39,468 nt of DNA from a virus. Numbering within the stretch: the stretch's first letter is position 1; each line of letters begins with the position of its first letter. The translations under genes were made by a program, and so were the position numbers. Below, one piece after another: positions 26,227-35,022 of this stretch. The notes under the pieces are model-generated. The model was not told where the DNA came from and did no database searches. It was given only the letters and a program-made list of their open reading frames with translations. The DNA is taken from positions 1 to 39,468 of the IMG/VR virus record IMGVR_UViG_3300042445_002634; one strand, written 5' to 3'.

Positions 26227-28464
26227 TTATGCATTGTCAGATCGGTCAGTTGGCTTAAAAATAGGTGCCGGGACCTTGGTATCGTTTAGTGCGTTGATCA
26301 GGGTTTTGTCAATTGAGGCACGGTTTATTGTGCCCGACACTGACTCTGCTACACTACTACCGCCAGTAAGTCCAGCTAGTTTATTTGTTACAAAATTTGT
26401 AGCAAATTGTGCACTTTTAATAGTGGCAGATATAGCTTTGTTTAAATCAGCGGGTGCAACGCCTTTAACAAAAGACCCGGCAGCGGCTACGCCAAATTTT
26501 GTTGCTGTTTGTACCAAGCCCGACAGTTGTTGCGGAGCTTCAGTTCCAGTGACTAATCCGGCAGCTTTCATGCCAGTTAATGTAGTGCTCATAAATTGTT
26601 GTTGCATGGTATTTTGTAATCCTGGATTGCTGAGTATTGCCGGTAGTCCAACTACTCCATTTTTACCTGACCATAATGTTGGTGACGCTAAAATAGTGCC
26701 AAGAGATTTGCCTTGTGACAATTGTGCTTGTATGCTTTTTCCAGCACCAGGTTTCAAAAAGCCTGCGCTTTCAAGCTGTGCTGGCTGAAATCCGTATTGG
26801 CCAATACCTTTGGTTGTGCTCACTGCATTTGCAGCCTGACCAACTGATGTTTTAGCTTGGGCCAACAAACCAGTTACTTGATTTTTATCAAGACTACCAA
26901 CGTTGGCGGTGGCCAACGGAGTATCTAGCACTGCGGCAGCGTCAACTGCGTTTGTTACTGGCTCACTGGCTGCATTACCTAATGCGGCTTCTACTTGAGG
27001 GCTAGGCGTTGAAGGGGTATCGCCATCATAGTTAACTGAAACTGCCACACCTTTGTTGTGATAGGGATAAGGTTCGTGTGTGGGTGCTCGAGTCACGATG
27101 GTTTTAATTGCGCCTGGCTCCGCCTGCCAACCCGATGCACCATTGAATTGTGTCCCGTCAAGACTGTATTCTTTGATGGGCTTGATTGCATCAACGTTTT
27201 CTGGCGATCCACTGTTGAGATTAATGGGTTGTGCTTGCAAATTAAGTTCGCCACTGCATTTCCACCCCCCTGATGCACCTTGTAAAACAACTGCACCGTC
27301 AGCTAAAATTCCTATTTTGGCTTTGCTGTATATTTTAAAATCTTCCACACTAGAAATCCCCATAATGCCTTGACTTTCAATTTGGACATTTTTTCCTCTA
27401 ATGTTTAAATTTTCGCCAGCATTGATGTTGATGTCTTTGTCAGCATGCAAATTAATTGACCCTTGTGTTCGAACATTAACTGAATTACTAGAGTAAACAT
27501 CCACTGTGCCTTCGCTGCCAAATTCTAACCAGGTTGATCCATTGGCGTGAATAATATAAAAGCAATCAGCATCGTCACTCATGGTGATCTGATGGCCTTT
27601 GCTGGTTCTTATTCTAATTAAATTGTCTTCGCCCTGAAGATCACCATCGTCCATGACCAATGTATGGCCGCCGCGACGTCCTTCAATTTTTGTGTCAGCC
27701 AGGTTGACTGCTCCTGACGCTACCCGGGCTTTGATGTCTTTTTCATCAAGTCCGCCTTGATAGATTGGACGTCCGGGAGTGCTGATACCAAACACTGTGC
27801 TGGGGCTTTCTCTTTGCGCATTGCTGGTTATTGGGCCGCGCACATTGTCACCCAATAGACCTTGGTTGGCCATGATAGCAAAAACATAGCTGTGTATTGG
27901 CTTGGGCTGAGTAAAGAATCTAGGATTGCTTTCTATGTTTGCATTATAAAAGTTGGCTTCAACCACTGGTAACTGTGTTGCTTTGGCACCGGCAATAAGA
28001 CTCTTTTGTTCAGCGTTTTGTGCAACATAATTTTTTGAAGCGCCGATGGCCGGCAACATATGATTTGCACCACTGTCTGGCACACATCCAATGTAGTAAC
28101 CTTGATTGGGATCTCCGGCCACAAAGAAACAAATCACAGACACACCAAGGTCAGGTGGTGTAAACCACATGCCGTAGCTTTGCTGGTTGCCTTTGTAACT
28201 ACCGGCTCCAGCTGTAGTACTTGCATTATTTTTTGGAGTGAGTCCGTAAAATGGCGGAATGTAGTTTACTGTTCGCCACAAACTTTTATCAGCAGGATTT
28301 TTCCCGCCAAATTGTTCAATGTAAACTTGTAGGCGGCCAGCACGGGTTGGGTCAACATTGTTTTTTACCACACCAATATACGGTCCAAATTCTGTGGGTA
28401 CTCCACCACGATCAAATTTATAAGATGCGCCTCGGCCTTGGCTTCGTTGTATGTTATTTGACAT
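26227..28464 (-). CDS. gp5: Baseplate hub/spike protein gp5-like (OB-fold plus beta-helix, no lysozyme domain seen)
   Basis: A 745-aa protein. Residues about 20-150 (FGPYIGVVKNNVDPTRAGRL with QVYIEQFGG, GMWFTPPDLGVSVICFFV and GDPNQGYYIGCVPD) match the gp5/VgrG-type OB-fold domain. From about residue 258, GHTLVMDDGD and LIRIRTSKGHQITMSD lead into repeats such as VDVYSSNSVNVRTQGSINLH and INAGENLNIRGKNVQIES. These form the triple-stranded beta-helix needle. T4 gp5 has a lysozyme domain between these parts, and I see no sign of it. Instead a C-terminal region of about 300 residues follows, with IGQYGFQPAQLESAGFLKP and AGLVTGTEAPQQLSGLVQTA. It resembles helical domains found in other large marine phages; its function is unknown. 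It is followed by gp25 at eight bases. Confidence 0.87.
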   Translation of the reverse strand: MSNNIQRSQGRGASYKFDRGGVPTEFGPYIGVVKNNVDPTRAGRLQVYIEQFGGKNPADKSLWRTVNYIPPFYGLTPKNNASTTAGAGSYKGNQQSYGMWFTPPDLGVSVICFFVAGDPNQGYYIGCVPDSGANHMLPAIGASKNYVAQNAEQKSLIAGAKATQLPVVEANFYNANIESNPRFFTQPKPIHSYVFAIMANQGLLGDNVRGPITSNAQRESPSTVFGISTPGRPIYQGGLDEKDIKARVASGAVNLADTKIEGRRGGHTLVMDDGDLQGEDNLIRIRTSKGHQITMSDDADCFYIIHANGSTWLEFGSEGTVDVYSSNSVNVRTQGSINLHADKDININAGENLNIRGKNVQIESQGIMGISSVEDFKIYSKAKIGILADGAVVLQGASGGWKCSGELNLQAQPINLNSGSPENVDAIKPIKEYSLDGTQFNGASGWQAEPGAIKTIVTRAPTHEPYPYHNKGVAVSVNYDGDTPSTPSPQVEAALGNAASEPVTNAVDAAAVLDTPLATANVGSLDKNQVTGLLAQAKTSVGQAANAVSTTKGIGQYGFQPAQLESAGFLKPGAGKSIQAQLSQGKSLGTILASPTLWSGKNGVVGLPAILSNPGLQNTMQQQFMSTTLTGMKAAGLVTGTEAPQQLSGLVQTATKFGVAAAGSFVKGVAPADLNKAISATIKSAQFATNFVTNKLAGLTGGSSVAESVSGTINRASIDKTLINALNDTKVPAPIFKPTDRSDNA

Positions 28465-28474
28465 TGTTTAACTC

Positions 28475-31400
28475 TTATTGATCTTTTACTATGCCAGTAT
28501 TGGCAGTGACATTAATACCTGGCAACGCTACACCTGCGTAGTTGTTGGTGCCTGATGCAAATGCAGACCTAGCAATTTCCAATGCTGCCGCAGGTGTTGC
28601 ACCGCCACGACGAGCTGTAATATATGCAGGACTGGCTTGCAATTGAGATAGGGTTGGTTCTGCTACAACTGTGAGAGGTCTTAAAATTTGATCTGTGCCT
28701 TTGGCCAGCGATGAAGTGGGTGTTGTACCGGTAACCGAAGTGGTTGGTACTGACGGCAACCCATTGGCGGCAGATGCCAGTCTTTCAAGTCTTGCTGTTT
28801 CAGCTGCCGACTCATCAGGGGCGTCTCTTGGCGCTGTGCTGTCTGGTTGTTGTTCGGTAGTGCCCGCAGTGGTAGTGCCCGCAGTGGTAGTTGTTTGAGA
28901 TTGTGTAATTGTGTTAGGAAATACCAAAAGTTTTCCTTCTAAGTCTTGTGTAAACTTGCCTTGTCTAAAATTGCTGGTCACTGTCACTGCTTTGTAAACA
29001 TAGTTTTGACTGGCAACTGCAGACCCTGGCACATCTAATAGTCCTGTGTTAATATTGTAGTCTGCAGGCTTGTTAAATGAGACTTCAAACAATGCCTCTC
29101 TAGCATCAAAATTAATAGTACCGTCAGCTAGAAACGCATCAAAGTATGGATCAGTTGCGTTAGTGTTTAGAGATTTTTTTCTAATACCTGACCACACTTC
29201 GCCTTGTTCAATCCAAGCAGGGTCACCCACTATGGACAATTTAACTGTGGCTTGGTCGCCGGGACTATAGAGATAATCGGCAGCGTTGGCGGCTGGCTCA
29301 TTGGTGTACCAGGAATCAATGCCTTGATTGGTCTGCGCACTGTTTGGCGAGTACAATCGTTTTTCAACTTCACGATAATCTGATGTTCCGCGGCTGTTGA
29401 CTTGTGCTCTGGTTCTACTGTTAATGGTTATGTAATATAGATAATTAAAATCTTGTTCAAAATTTAAAATTGAAGTGTTTTGTCCGGTAAACCAATAACT
29501 GTATTTTTTCTGGGCACCACGAAACACTCCTTTGGGAAAGTACTCGCTTTTTATGTCGTTAATTCCATAGGGTGCTATCTCGTAAGTTATCTCGTAAGCT
29601 AGATCATTTCGTTTAGAATCTGATTTTGGTAACGGCTTGGCTTCAACACCTATTCGGTACCAGGCAAAGGCCTGCGCACCAGTACCTTGTGGAATGACTT
29701 TTCCGTTCTGATCAATAATTTTAGTCTGCTGTTTGTAAACATAATTGCTGTTGCGCACTGCAAGGTCAATAAACTGCACAATACTCATACCAGCTATTGC
29801 ACTGTTGGTCTTGGCCCGAGTATTAATTGATTGTCCAGCACCCACGGCTTCGTTGGCTGTGGTAACATTGGTCATGGGCTTGCCATTTAAATCAGTGGTG
29901 GCCGGGGGCACCACTGCCGCGCTGGCAATTTCTGGATGGCTGATTATGATATTGTATTTGTCAGCAACTTCATATGTGCCATCAGTGACTAACTCTTGTT
30001 GAAATTTGTTAAGGGCAGTTGCAAGCCCAATTGTCAGTGTGGGGTTTGGAGCTTCGGTTGCTGTGCCCGGCGCCACGGTACTGGGTTGCTCGGTAGTTGG
30101 TGTTTGATTGTTTAGAGATTCAGCCCAGGTGGTATTGCCGTTGAATAAATTTTGTAGGGTGGTGGCGGTTAATTCAATGTTAAAGGGTATCACTCCACGA
30201 CCTTGGCCGGTTCCAATTACATTTTGTGGGCAAACAGCTTCACACTGATATTCAGTTAGTTTATTAGCAACCCTAAACTTGATACTGGTGAATTGAAAGG
30301 GTATAAATTTTTCTACTATGGCGTAATTGTCGCTTTTGCCGGCAGGATCAGTGCTAATTGGTGCGGTTATCATGTTACCATTTTCATCATACCCATAAAA
30401 TCGTATAACCATTAAATAATTTTGTGCGGCATAATTTTGATTTTTGATAGTTGTAGTTCCACCGCCGCCTACTGTGACGTATTGATTTACTGCCTTATAT
30501 AAGTTATCAAGTAAAGTAATACCATTGGGTTCAACAATTTTAAATTTCATTTCAACTACATTGTGTGCCCCTCCAGTGCCTTTACCGTGTATTACGCTCT
30601 TGAGTTCTATGTCATCAAAGTAGTAATCCAACGGGAAGTATTGATTGCGTCCTTGGGTTAAACTAACTCCGGCAGAGCCGCCGTCATTAAAATCTTGTAC
30701 TTGTACACCTGACTGTTGTGGTGCGCCACCACTTTGCATCAACAGTTGATATCCAGGAATGTAACGTTTTTTTGTTGTCATGAGTCGTCGATAATCTTCG
30801 GGGCTCATGAGATAAAGACTTGCTGAATATGTGTAGCTAGCAAACTTATCTAAAATGTTATTTTGCGGTGTAATAGACCTTGCTGTTTTGTTAACCAATG
30901 TAGTAACATTGTTGCTGCCATTTGGCGTTTCGGGTGTAACTGCACCTGCTTCAAGTATACCTTCAGTGGTTCCGTCATCGCTGACTGCGCCCACGCCGGG
31001 AGTATATGATGCTGTTGGGCTTTCGCCAGCGGGTACATTGTCAGGAGGTTGTGTTCCATCTGGCAATGCTGGAGGAAGGCTGCCCGGCCCAGGTAATTCA
31101 GCAGGGTCAGGAATTGGCCAATCAGCACTGGCTGGAGGAACTGCTTGAGTTTGGACTATTGCCCTTGTGTCATTGTTTGTTCCAAAGTCAACGTTTTCAG
31201 AGAATGCCACTGCATTTGTGGGTATTCGAGTTGCTGGCTCAATTGGACTAACTTCTGGTAATTGAGTATTTGCACCATCATCTCGTGCCACTTGTGAGTT
31301 GGCAACAATTTGTCCACTACTGGACACTGGTGGTAAACCAAGCAACAATTCAATTTGCAATACTACATCTCGTAATTGTACGTTTATCTCTTGTATTTGT

Positions 31401-31501
31401 GGCAGCACTGTAACATCGCCGGCCTGGTACCGGGCAGCAAGAATTTCACGTTCTGCCAGCAGTCGTGCACGTTCTGCTTCTAGGGTTCGAACAGTTGCCA
31501 T
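28475..31501 (-). CDS. Large hub-like baseplate structural protein (1008 aa)
   Basis: Not assignable to a T4 protein with certainty. Order: a coiled-coil N-terminus (about 2-55, VRTLEAERARLLAEREILAA); a Pro/Gly/Thr-rich linker (about 60-200); a structured core with VVEMKFKIVEPNGITLLDNL, NYLMVIRFYGYDENG and KYSYWFTGQNTSILNFEQDF; and a low-complexity tail that includes a duplicated TTTAGT stretch and ends in NVTANTGIVKDQ. The pattern of a KIVEPNG strand and FTGQN..IL.FE.DFN is one I associate with tail-hub-like proteins of large phages. Its position directly before gp5 suggests a hub role like T4 gp27, which is inference. It starts three bases after the gp53 stop. The linker and tail may have grown by slippage. 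Confidence 0.7.
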   Translation of the reverse strand: MATVRTLEAERARLLAEREILAARYQAGDVTVLPQIQEINVQLRDVVLQIELLLGLPPVSSSGQIVANSQVARDDGANTQLPEVSPIEPATRIPTNAVAFSENVDFGTNNDTRAIVQTQAVPPASADWPIPDPAELPGPGSLPPALPDGTQPPDNVPAGESPTASYTPGVGAVSDDGTTEGILEAGAVTPETPNGSNNVTTLVNKTARSITPQNNILDKFASYTYSASLYLMSPEDYRRLMTTKKRYIPGYQLLMQSGGAPQQSGVQVQDFNDGGSAGVSLTQGRNQYFPLDYYFDDIELKSVIHGKGTGGAHNVVEMKFKIVEPNGITLLDNLYKAVNQYVTVGGGGTTTIKNQNYAAQNYLMVIRFYGYDENGNMITAPISTDPAGKSDNYAIVEKFIPFQFTSIKFRVANKLTEYQCEAVCPQNVIGTGQGRGVIPFNIELTATTLQNLFNGNTTWAESLNNQTPTTEQPSTVAPGTATEAPNPTLTIGLATALNKFQQELVTDGTYEVADKYNIIISHPEIASAAVVPPATTDLNGKPMTNVTTANEAVGAGQSINTRAKTNSAIAGMSIVQFIDLAVRNSNYVYKQQTKIIDQNGKVIPQGTGAQAFAWYRIGVEAKPLPKSDSKRNDLAYEITYEIAPYGINDIKSEYFPKGVFRGAQKKYSYWFTGQNTSILNFEQDFNYLYYITINSRTRAQVNSRGTSDYREVEKRLYSPNSAQTNQGIDSWYTNEPAANAADYLYSPGDQATVKLSIVGDPAWIEQGEVWSGIRKKSLNTNATDPYFDAFLADGTINFDAREALFEVSFNKPADYNINTGLLDVPGSAVASQNYVYKAVTVTSNFRQGKFTQDLEGKLLVFPNTITQSQTTTTAGTTTAGTTEQQPDSTAPRDAPDESAAETARLERLASAANGLPSVPTTSVTGTTPTSSLAKGTDQILRPLTVVAEPTLSQLQASPAYITARRGGATPAAALEIARSAFASGTNNYAGVALPGINVTANTGIVKDQ
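28858..28887. repeat. Two tandem 15-bp units in the 1008-aa gene
   Basis: The unit TAGTGCCCGCAGTGG occurs twice in direct succession, followed by a partial third copy. It keeps the reading frame and encodes a repeated Thr-Thr-Ala-Gly-Thr. It lies in the low-complexity tail of the protein and looks like slippage or a recent duplication. Confidence 0.85.
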
Positions 31502-31504
31502 TTA

Positions 31505-31804
31505 TTAAAATCCCAAAGCGGATCGAAGTGTGGTGATCTTAGGCAGATAAATGTTGGTACCAGCTACAAAATCCCAGGGCGGTGCAGTTAATGTATTGGG
31601 ATTGCGTTGATAAAACACCCACCACAGGCCCGGTTGTTGATACAAGTCAAATGCCAGCAGATCTGGACGATATTGATATGTTTGATTTATTTTAAAATAC
31701 ACATCATCATTTTCCCTGGGGATAGCACGATTAACCATGCTGTCAAGATAAAACTGAGAGTATGGAGTTAGAAAATATGGGCTAGTTGCAGTATAATTTG
31801 CCAT
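31505..31804 (-). CDS. gp53: Baseplate wedge protein gp53
   Basis: A 99-aa protein. YQYRPDLLAFDLYQQPGLWW, followed by VFYQRNPN and PPWDFVAGTNIYLP, is the LysM-like core of the T4 gp53 family. T4 gp53 is 196 aa, so this is a short form with little beyond that core. In T4, gp53 links adjacent wedges in the inner baseplate. The ATG at 31804 overlaps the upstream stop as TAATG, and its own stop is followed at once by TAAATG of the next gene, so all three genes are coupled. Identification rests on the core motif and on neighbours gp5, gp25 and gp6. Confidence 0.88.
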   Translation of the reverse strand: MANYTATSPYFLTPYSQFYLDSMVNRAIPRENDDVYFKINQTYQYRPDLLAFDLYQQPGLWWVFYQRNPNTLTAPPWDFVAGTNIYLPKITTLRSALGF

Positions 31805-34800
31805 TACCAGAATCCCCCTTTGAGCAAGTCGCCGTTGGCAAAACTCTTGAGACTAAATTGTTTGCTGACCTGACTGCGTGATTGTATTGGCAGCAATACT
31901 AAACTAATATCAATTTTGGTGGGCACATACGTGGGGTTGTTTGTGCCCAAGGTTGGTGGTGGTGGTGGTGTAGTTATAGCACCTGGTTGTAATCCAGTTA
32001 CACCTGCGTTTGCCAATCTAATTAGCGATGCAAAACTAGAGCTGGTGGGCAAAGTTTGTCTATTTCGTTTTTGTAACAAGTTAGTTCCGTTGATTTCTAC
32101 AGTTCTTGCTCGAATATAATCTACGTCTCCGGGAAGATTGTAGCTAAAAGATTTTACCAAGCAAGGGTGCAAGTTAAATTGGAACTCTCCAAGGCCTTGC
32201 AAAAATACCATTGGAGGTGGGGTTCCGCGCTGGGCATCTTGACCGTAAAACATTTTTGTGACACTGCGGAAAAAATGTATTACTGCCAACATATAATTAG
32301 CTTCGTTGGTGTCTTGCGCTGTAAATGTTGCCTGTAGTTGTATATCGTCTACGTAGCTATTTTGATAAAAATGTCCACGATAATTGCTGTGGGTCAAATC
32401 GTAGGTACTGTAATTGGCAGCGTAGACTGTGTTGATGACCGGGGTATAAGGGAACACTACTCCGTCAGTAACTGACAGCGGCCAAAGAATACCATCACTG
32501 CTGATACCTGGATCTTTGTAAAGATAGTCTGCACTGGGCGCCAATCTCAACTTTACTCGCCAATCACCTTCGTTGGCCTGTTTTCTTTGTGCCTCAATGG
32601 CAGCTTGATTTTGTGCCAGTTTGGTCTTGGCCAAGGTGATGGCTGCGGATCTTGACTCTTCGGCACTGAGCAATGTGCCGGGATCAACGTAACCATCGCC
32701 AACAAAAACAGGATTGTTATTTTCGTCTAGAGCCCAGCCAGGATTTAAGTTGCCGTCATCGTCATAAGGCAACCCATTTGGGTACAGACTGGGATCTTGT
32801 GTAATTGCTACGTCAGCAGGGCCTTCGTTGAATCTTGCTTCTGCATCAGCTCGACTTTGTACATTCAATGCCTCAAAGTCATCGCCAACGTTTAGCGCAT
32901 CAGCATATTCAGTTGCTTGTTCCTGGGTAAATCCACCGGCAACTATTTCGTTTGTGTCAAGATTGTACACATCATAAGTGCCAGTTTCTACATTGTATGC
33001 TACAGCAAAATTACCAACTGGTGCAATAGCTGTTAAATTGGCATCTTGAAATGCCGCTGTAGTAGACTCTGTGGTTGTGGGGACTGCTTGAGGGTCTTGT
33101 TCACTGGTAACAGCCTCTGGGCCAAAATCAATACTGCCCGGGGGCGGATCCTCCTCCTCGCCTGCTCCACCTGCTTGTATATCAACTGTGGTATTTACAG
33201 GGATGGGTTCAAGAGCTTCAACTCCGCCACCACCGCCACCACCGCCACCACCAGAGATAAGATTGTATCCGGTGACCACCAGATTTATTTTTGGGATTAG
33301 TAGTCTTGCCAAGGCCAATGCAGCTTCTGCTGGGGTCTGGTCAACATTTGTTATAATGTCTCCGATGCTTACAATTTTATTTGCAGTACCAATTGCATTG
33401 TTAATCTGACTAAAACCTGGTATTTGATTCAACGCTAGGTCAATGGCTTTGTTAATTAACTTTTCAACCACAGGTCCTTGGTTATCTAAGCCTAACGAAG
33501 CTCTAATAGCCGCTGATGCACTGGTATTGGCAGTGACTTCAACTGTTTGAATTGCAGTATCACCTTGATCCGCATTGGGCAAGGTTGTATCTGTAACAAC
33601 ATCAGCACTGACTCTTTGATTGCGACCTGTTGAGTTAAGTGCAATTTCAATATCTGCTACACCAATGTCGGCTGCCACAAGAGCTTGAGTGTTGATTGAA
33701 TTTTGTGTTAGTACCAAAGTTTCAATGGCTAGAACTTGTTCTTCAGTTATACTACCATTTTGAGTGATGTATTGTGCAATCAGTGCATCAGTAATACGTT
33801 GAGTGGCGTCTAATCCCAGTGTGTCGTTGGCTACATTGTAAGGTACTAGCCCTAGATTTGATATTCCTATAATCGGTTGACCAGAATTGTTAACATCACT
33901 TACAAGATTATTAAATGTCCTGCCTATTCCAGAGTCGTTTATTATAGATTTTTGTGCTGGGGTAAGTTGATCATAAAAATCGTTGATCAATGCTTTCCTG
34001 GCTTCTGTAAATGTTAACGGGCTTGAATCACTAATTGATATATTTCGCACACTATCGATTACATCCTGTGCTTGATTCAGGGTATCTCTTGTGGTAACTG
34101 CAACATTCAATCCATCGTTAATAACTCTTTGCAATACTTGTCGCTCTTCGGTGGTTAGGTTAAATCCGTTTCCATCAGCTTCTAGTAAATTACCTGCTAG
34201 GTTTGCATTTTCAATTGCCTGGGCTCGGCCGGCGGCCGTAGCTAAATTAGGGCTGGAAAGCGCAAGATTTGTTAGTTCAGTCTCCAGTGCTAGATCTAGT
34301 TGTGCTTGTGTGTCTGCTGACAATCCAGAGGCAGTGCTGTTAGCAACCGTGGTTGATTCTGATGTTTTAATTTGTACGTTAAATTGATTAACCGATAGCG
34401 GCACATTGAGTGACTGTCCATCGTCGGCTCTAGTCAATATAGTTTCGTCAATTGTGTCTATTATAGGATACGTGTCATCTACACCTTGTGTGTTGGCAAT
34501 CACTGTGGCAGTCAATGTTTGAATTTCAGCAATAGATCCCGCGGCGTTAAATTGCGATGTCAAGTATTCGTCACTGCCACTTGATATAGTGTAGTAAGTG
34601 TTGTCTAAGCTTAGGGCTTGTGTGCCACCAGTGTTGGGGTTGGCAAATCCGGTCACAGCATTGTTGGTATAATCAACACCAATTTGGTAGTTTGCCGATC
34701 CTACCACACTTGTGTCAAATGTAAATCCAGTGGTGGTTGTATTGGTAACAAATGGATTGGATGTAAATGCATCAAATCCTGTTGCAGTGGTTCCTTGATA

Positions 34801-34905
34801 GGTGACATTTTGTCCGGCGTACCCCGAGCCGCCAATGGAATTAAATCCAGTGAACGCATCATACGTGCCGTAGCTGTAGCTAAAACCAAAACCATTTTCA
34901 CCCAT
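31804..34905 (-). CDS. Large virion structural protein with conserved C-terminal domain (1033 aa)
   Basis: First gene of the leftward baseplate transcript. The last about 255 residues form a compact domain: DWRVKLRLAPSADYLYKDP, VVFPYTPVINTVYAANY, LTHSNYRGHFYQNSYVDDIQ, NYMLAVIHFFRSVTKMFYGQ, TPPPMVFLQGLGEFQFN and GDVDYIRARTVEINGTNL. I recall this domain as a baseplate or tail-tube-associated protein of marine T4-like phages, usually without the long front part. The first about 770 residues are a Gly/Asn/Thr-rich start, then long helical segments (for example LTTEERQVLQRVINDGLNVA), then a tract of ten glycines and an acidic linker. A poly-proline run lies near the C-terminus. It may be a tail tube cap or wedge component; which T4 protein it replaces is not clear. 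A late-type TAAATA box lies about 21 bases upstream. Confidence 0.75.
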   Translation of the reverse strand: MGENGFGFSYSYGTYDAFTGFNSIGGSGYAGQNVTYQGTTATGFDAFTSNPFVTNTTTTGFTFDTSVVGSANYQIGVDYTNNAVTGFANPNTGGTQALSLDNTYYTISSGSDEYLTSQFNAAGSIAEIQTLTATVIANTQGVDDTYPIIDTIDETILTRADDGQSLNVPLSVNQFNVQIKTSESTTVANSTASGLSADTQAQLDLALETELTNLALSSPNLATAAGRAQAIENANLAGNLLEADGNGFNLTTEERQVLQRVINDGLNVAVTTRDTLNQAQDVIDSVRNISISDSSPLTFTEARKALINDFYDQLTPAQKSIINDSGIGRTFNNLVSDVNNSGQPIIGISNLGLVPYNVANDTLGLDATQRITDALIAQYITQNGSITEEQVLAIETLVLTQNSINTQALVAADIGVADIEIALNSTGRNQRVSADVVTDTTLPNADQGDTAIQTVEVTANTSASAAIRASLGLDNQGPVVEKLINKAIDLALNQIPGFSQINNAIGTANKIVSIGDIITNVDQTPAEAALALARLLIPKINLVVTGYNLISGGGGGGGGGGVEALEPIPVNTTVDIQAGGAGEEEDPPPGSIDFGPEAVTSEQDPQAVPTTTESTTAAFQDANLTAIAPVGNFAVAYNVETGTYDVYNLDTNEIVAGGFTQEQATEYADALNVGDDFEALNVQSRADAEARFNEGPADVAITQDPSLYPNGLPYDDDGNLNPGWALDENNNPVFVGDGYVDPGTLLSAEESRSAAITLAKTKLAQNQAAIEAQRKQANEGDWRVKLRLAPSADYLYKDPGISSDGILWPLSVTDGVVFPYTPVINTVYAANYSTYDLTHSNYRGHFYQNSYVDDIQLQATFTAQDTNEANYMLAVIHFFRSVTKMFYGQDAQRGTPPPMVFLQGLGEFQFNLHPCLVKSFSYNLPGDVDYIRARTVEINGTNLLQKRNRQTLPTSSSFASLIRLANAGVTGLQPGAITTPPPPPTLGTNNPTYVPTKIDISLVLLPIQSRSQVSKQFSLKSFANGDLLKGGFW
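33223..33252 (-). repeat. Ten consecutive glycine codons in the 1033-aa gene
   Basis: A tract of GGT and GGC codons in a roughly three-codon period, ending in GGA, encodes Gly10 at about residues 552-561, between the helical front part and the acidic linker. Likely a flexible hinge and a slippage-prone site. Confidence 0.85.
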
Positions 34906-34923
34906 ATATTGTGTACCTTTGTT

Positions 34924-34931
34924 AATATTTA
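34924..34931 (-). promoter_or_regulatory. Late-type promoter motif GGTAAATA before the 1033-aa gene
   Basis: GGTAAATATT on the minus strand holds the TAAATA core of the T4 late element, about 21 bases before the first gene of the baseplate module. The core lies at 34926-34931. The first two positions of the T4 consensus (TA) are GG here, so it is a weaker match than the one before gp6. Confidence 0.5.
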
Positions 34932-34965
34932 CCTAAAAAATAAACAGCACAGTTTAAGAAAAAGG

Positions 34966-34993
34966 TTGACAAATGTCGTTTTTCTGCTACAAT
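34966..34993 (+). promoter_or_regulatory. Sigma70 promoter driving gp55 and downstream genes
   Basis: A perfect TTGACA (34966-34971), a 16-base spacer and TACAAT (34988-34993), preceded by TG one base upstream, making an extended -10. The transcript would start near 35000. AGGAGA at 35006-35011 lies 11 bases before the gp55 ATG. The arrangement indicates early or middle expression by host polymerase. Confidence 0.82.
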
Positions 34994-35022
34994 AAGTACT
35001 CATACAGGAGACTTACTCAATC

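Noticed and set aside
26224-26231. GCATAAATA motif between gp5 and gp25 as a late promoter
   Set aside because: It contains the gp5 stop codon and lies only about six bases before the gp25 ATG, leaving no leader; chance occurrence is likely.
26183-26788. Plus-strand ORF of 201 codons opposite gp5/gp25
   Set aside because: The opposite strand carries well-supported baseplate genes; the translation is low complexity and hydrophobic as expected of a shadow.
28858-28887. Short direct repeats as a CRISPR-like array
   Set aside because: Only two adjacent 15-base units without spacers, in frame within a coding region.
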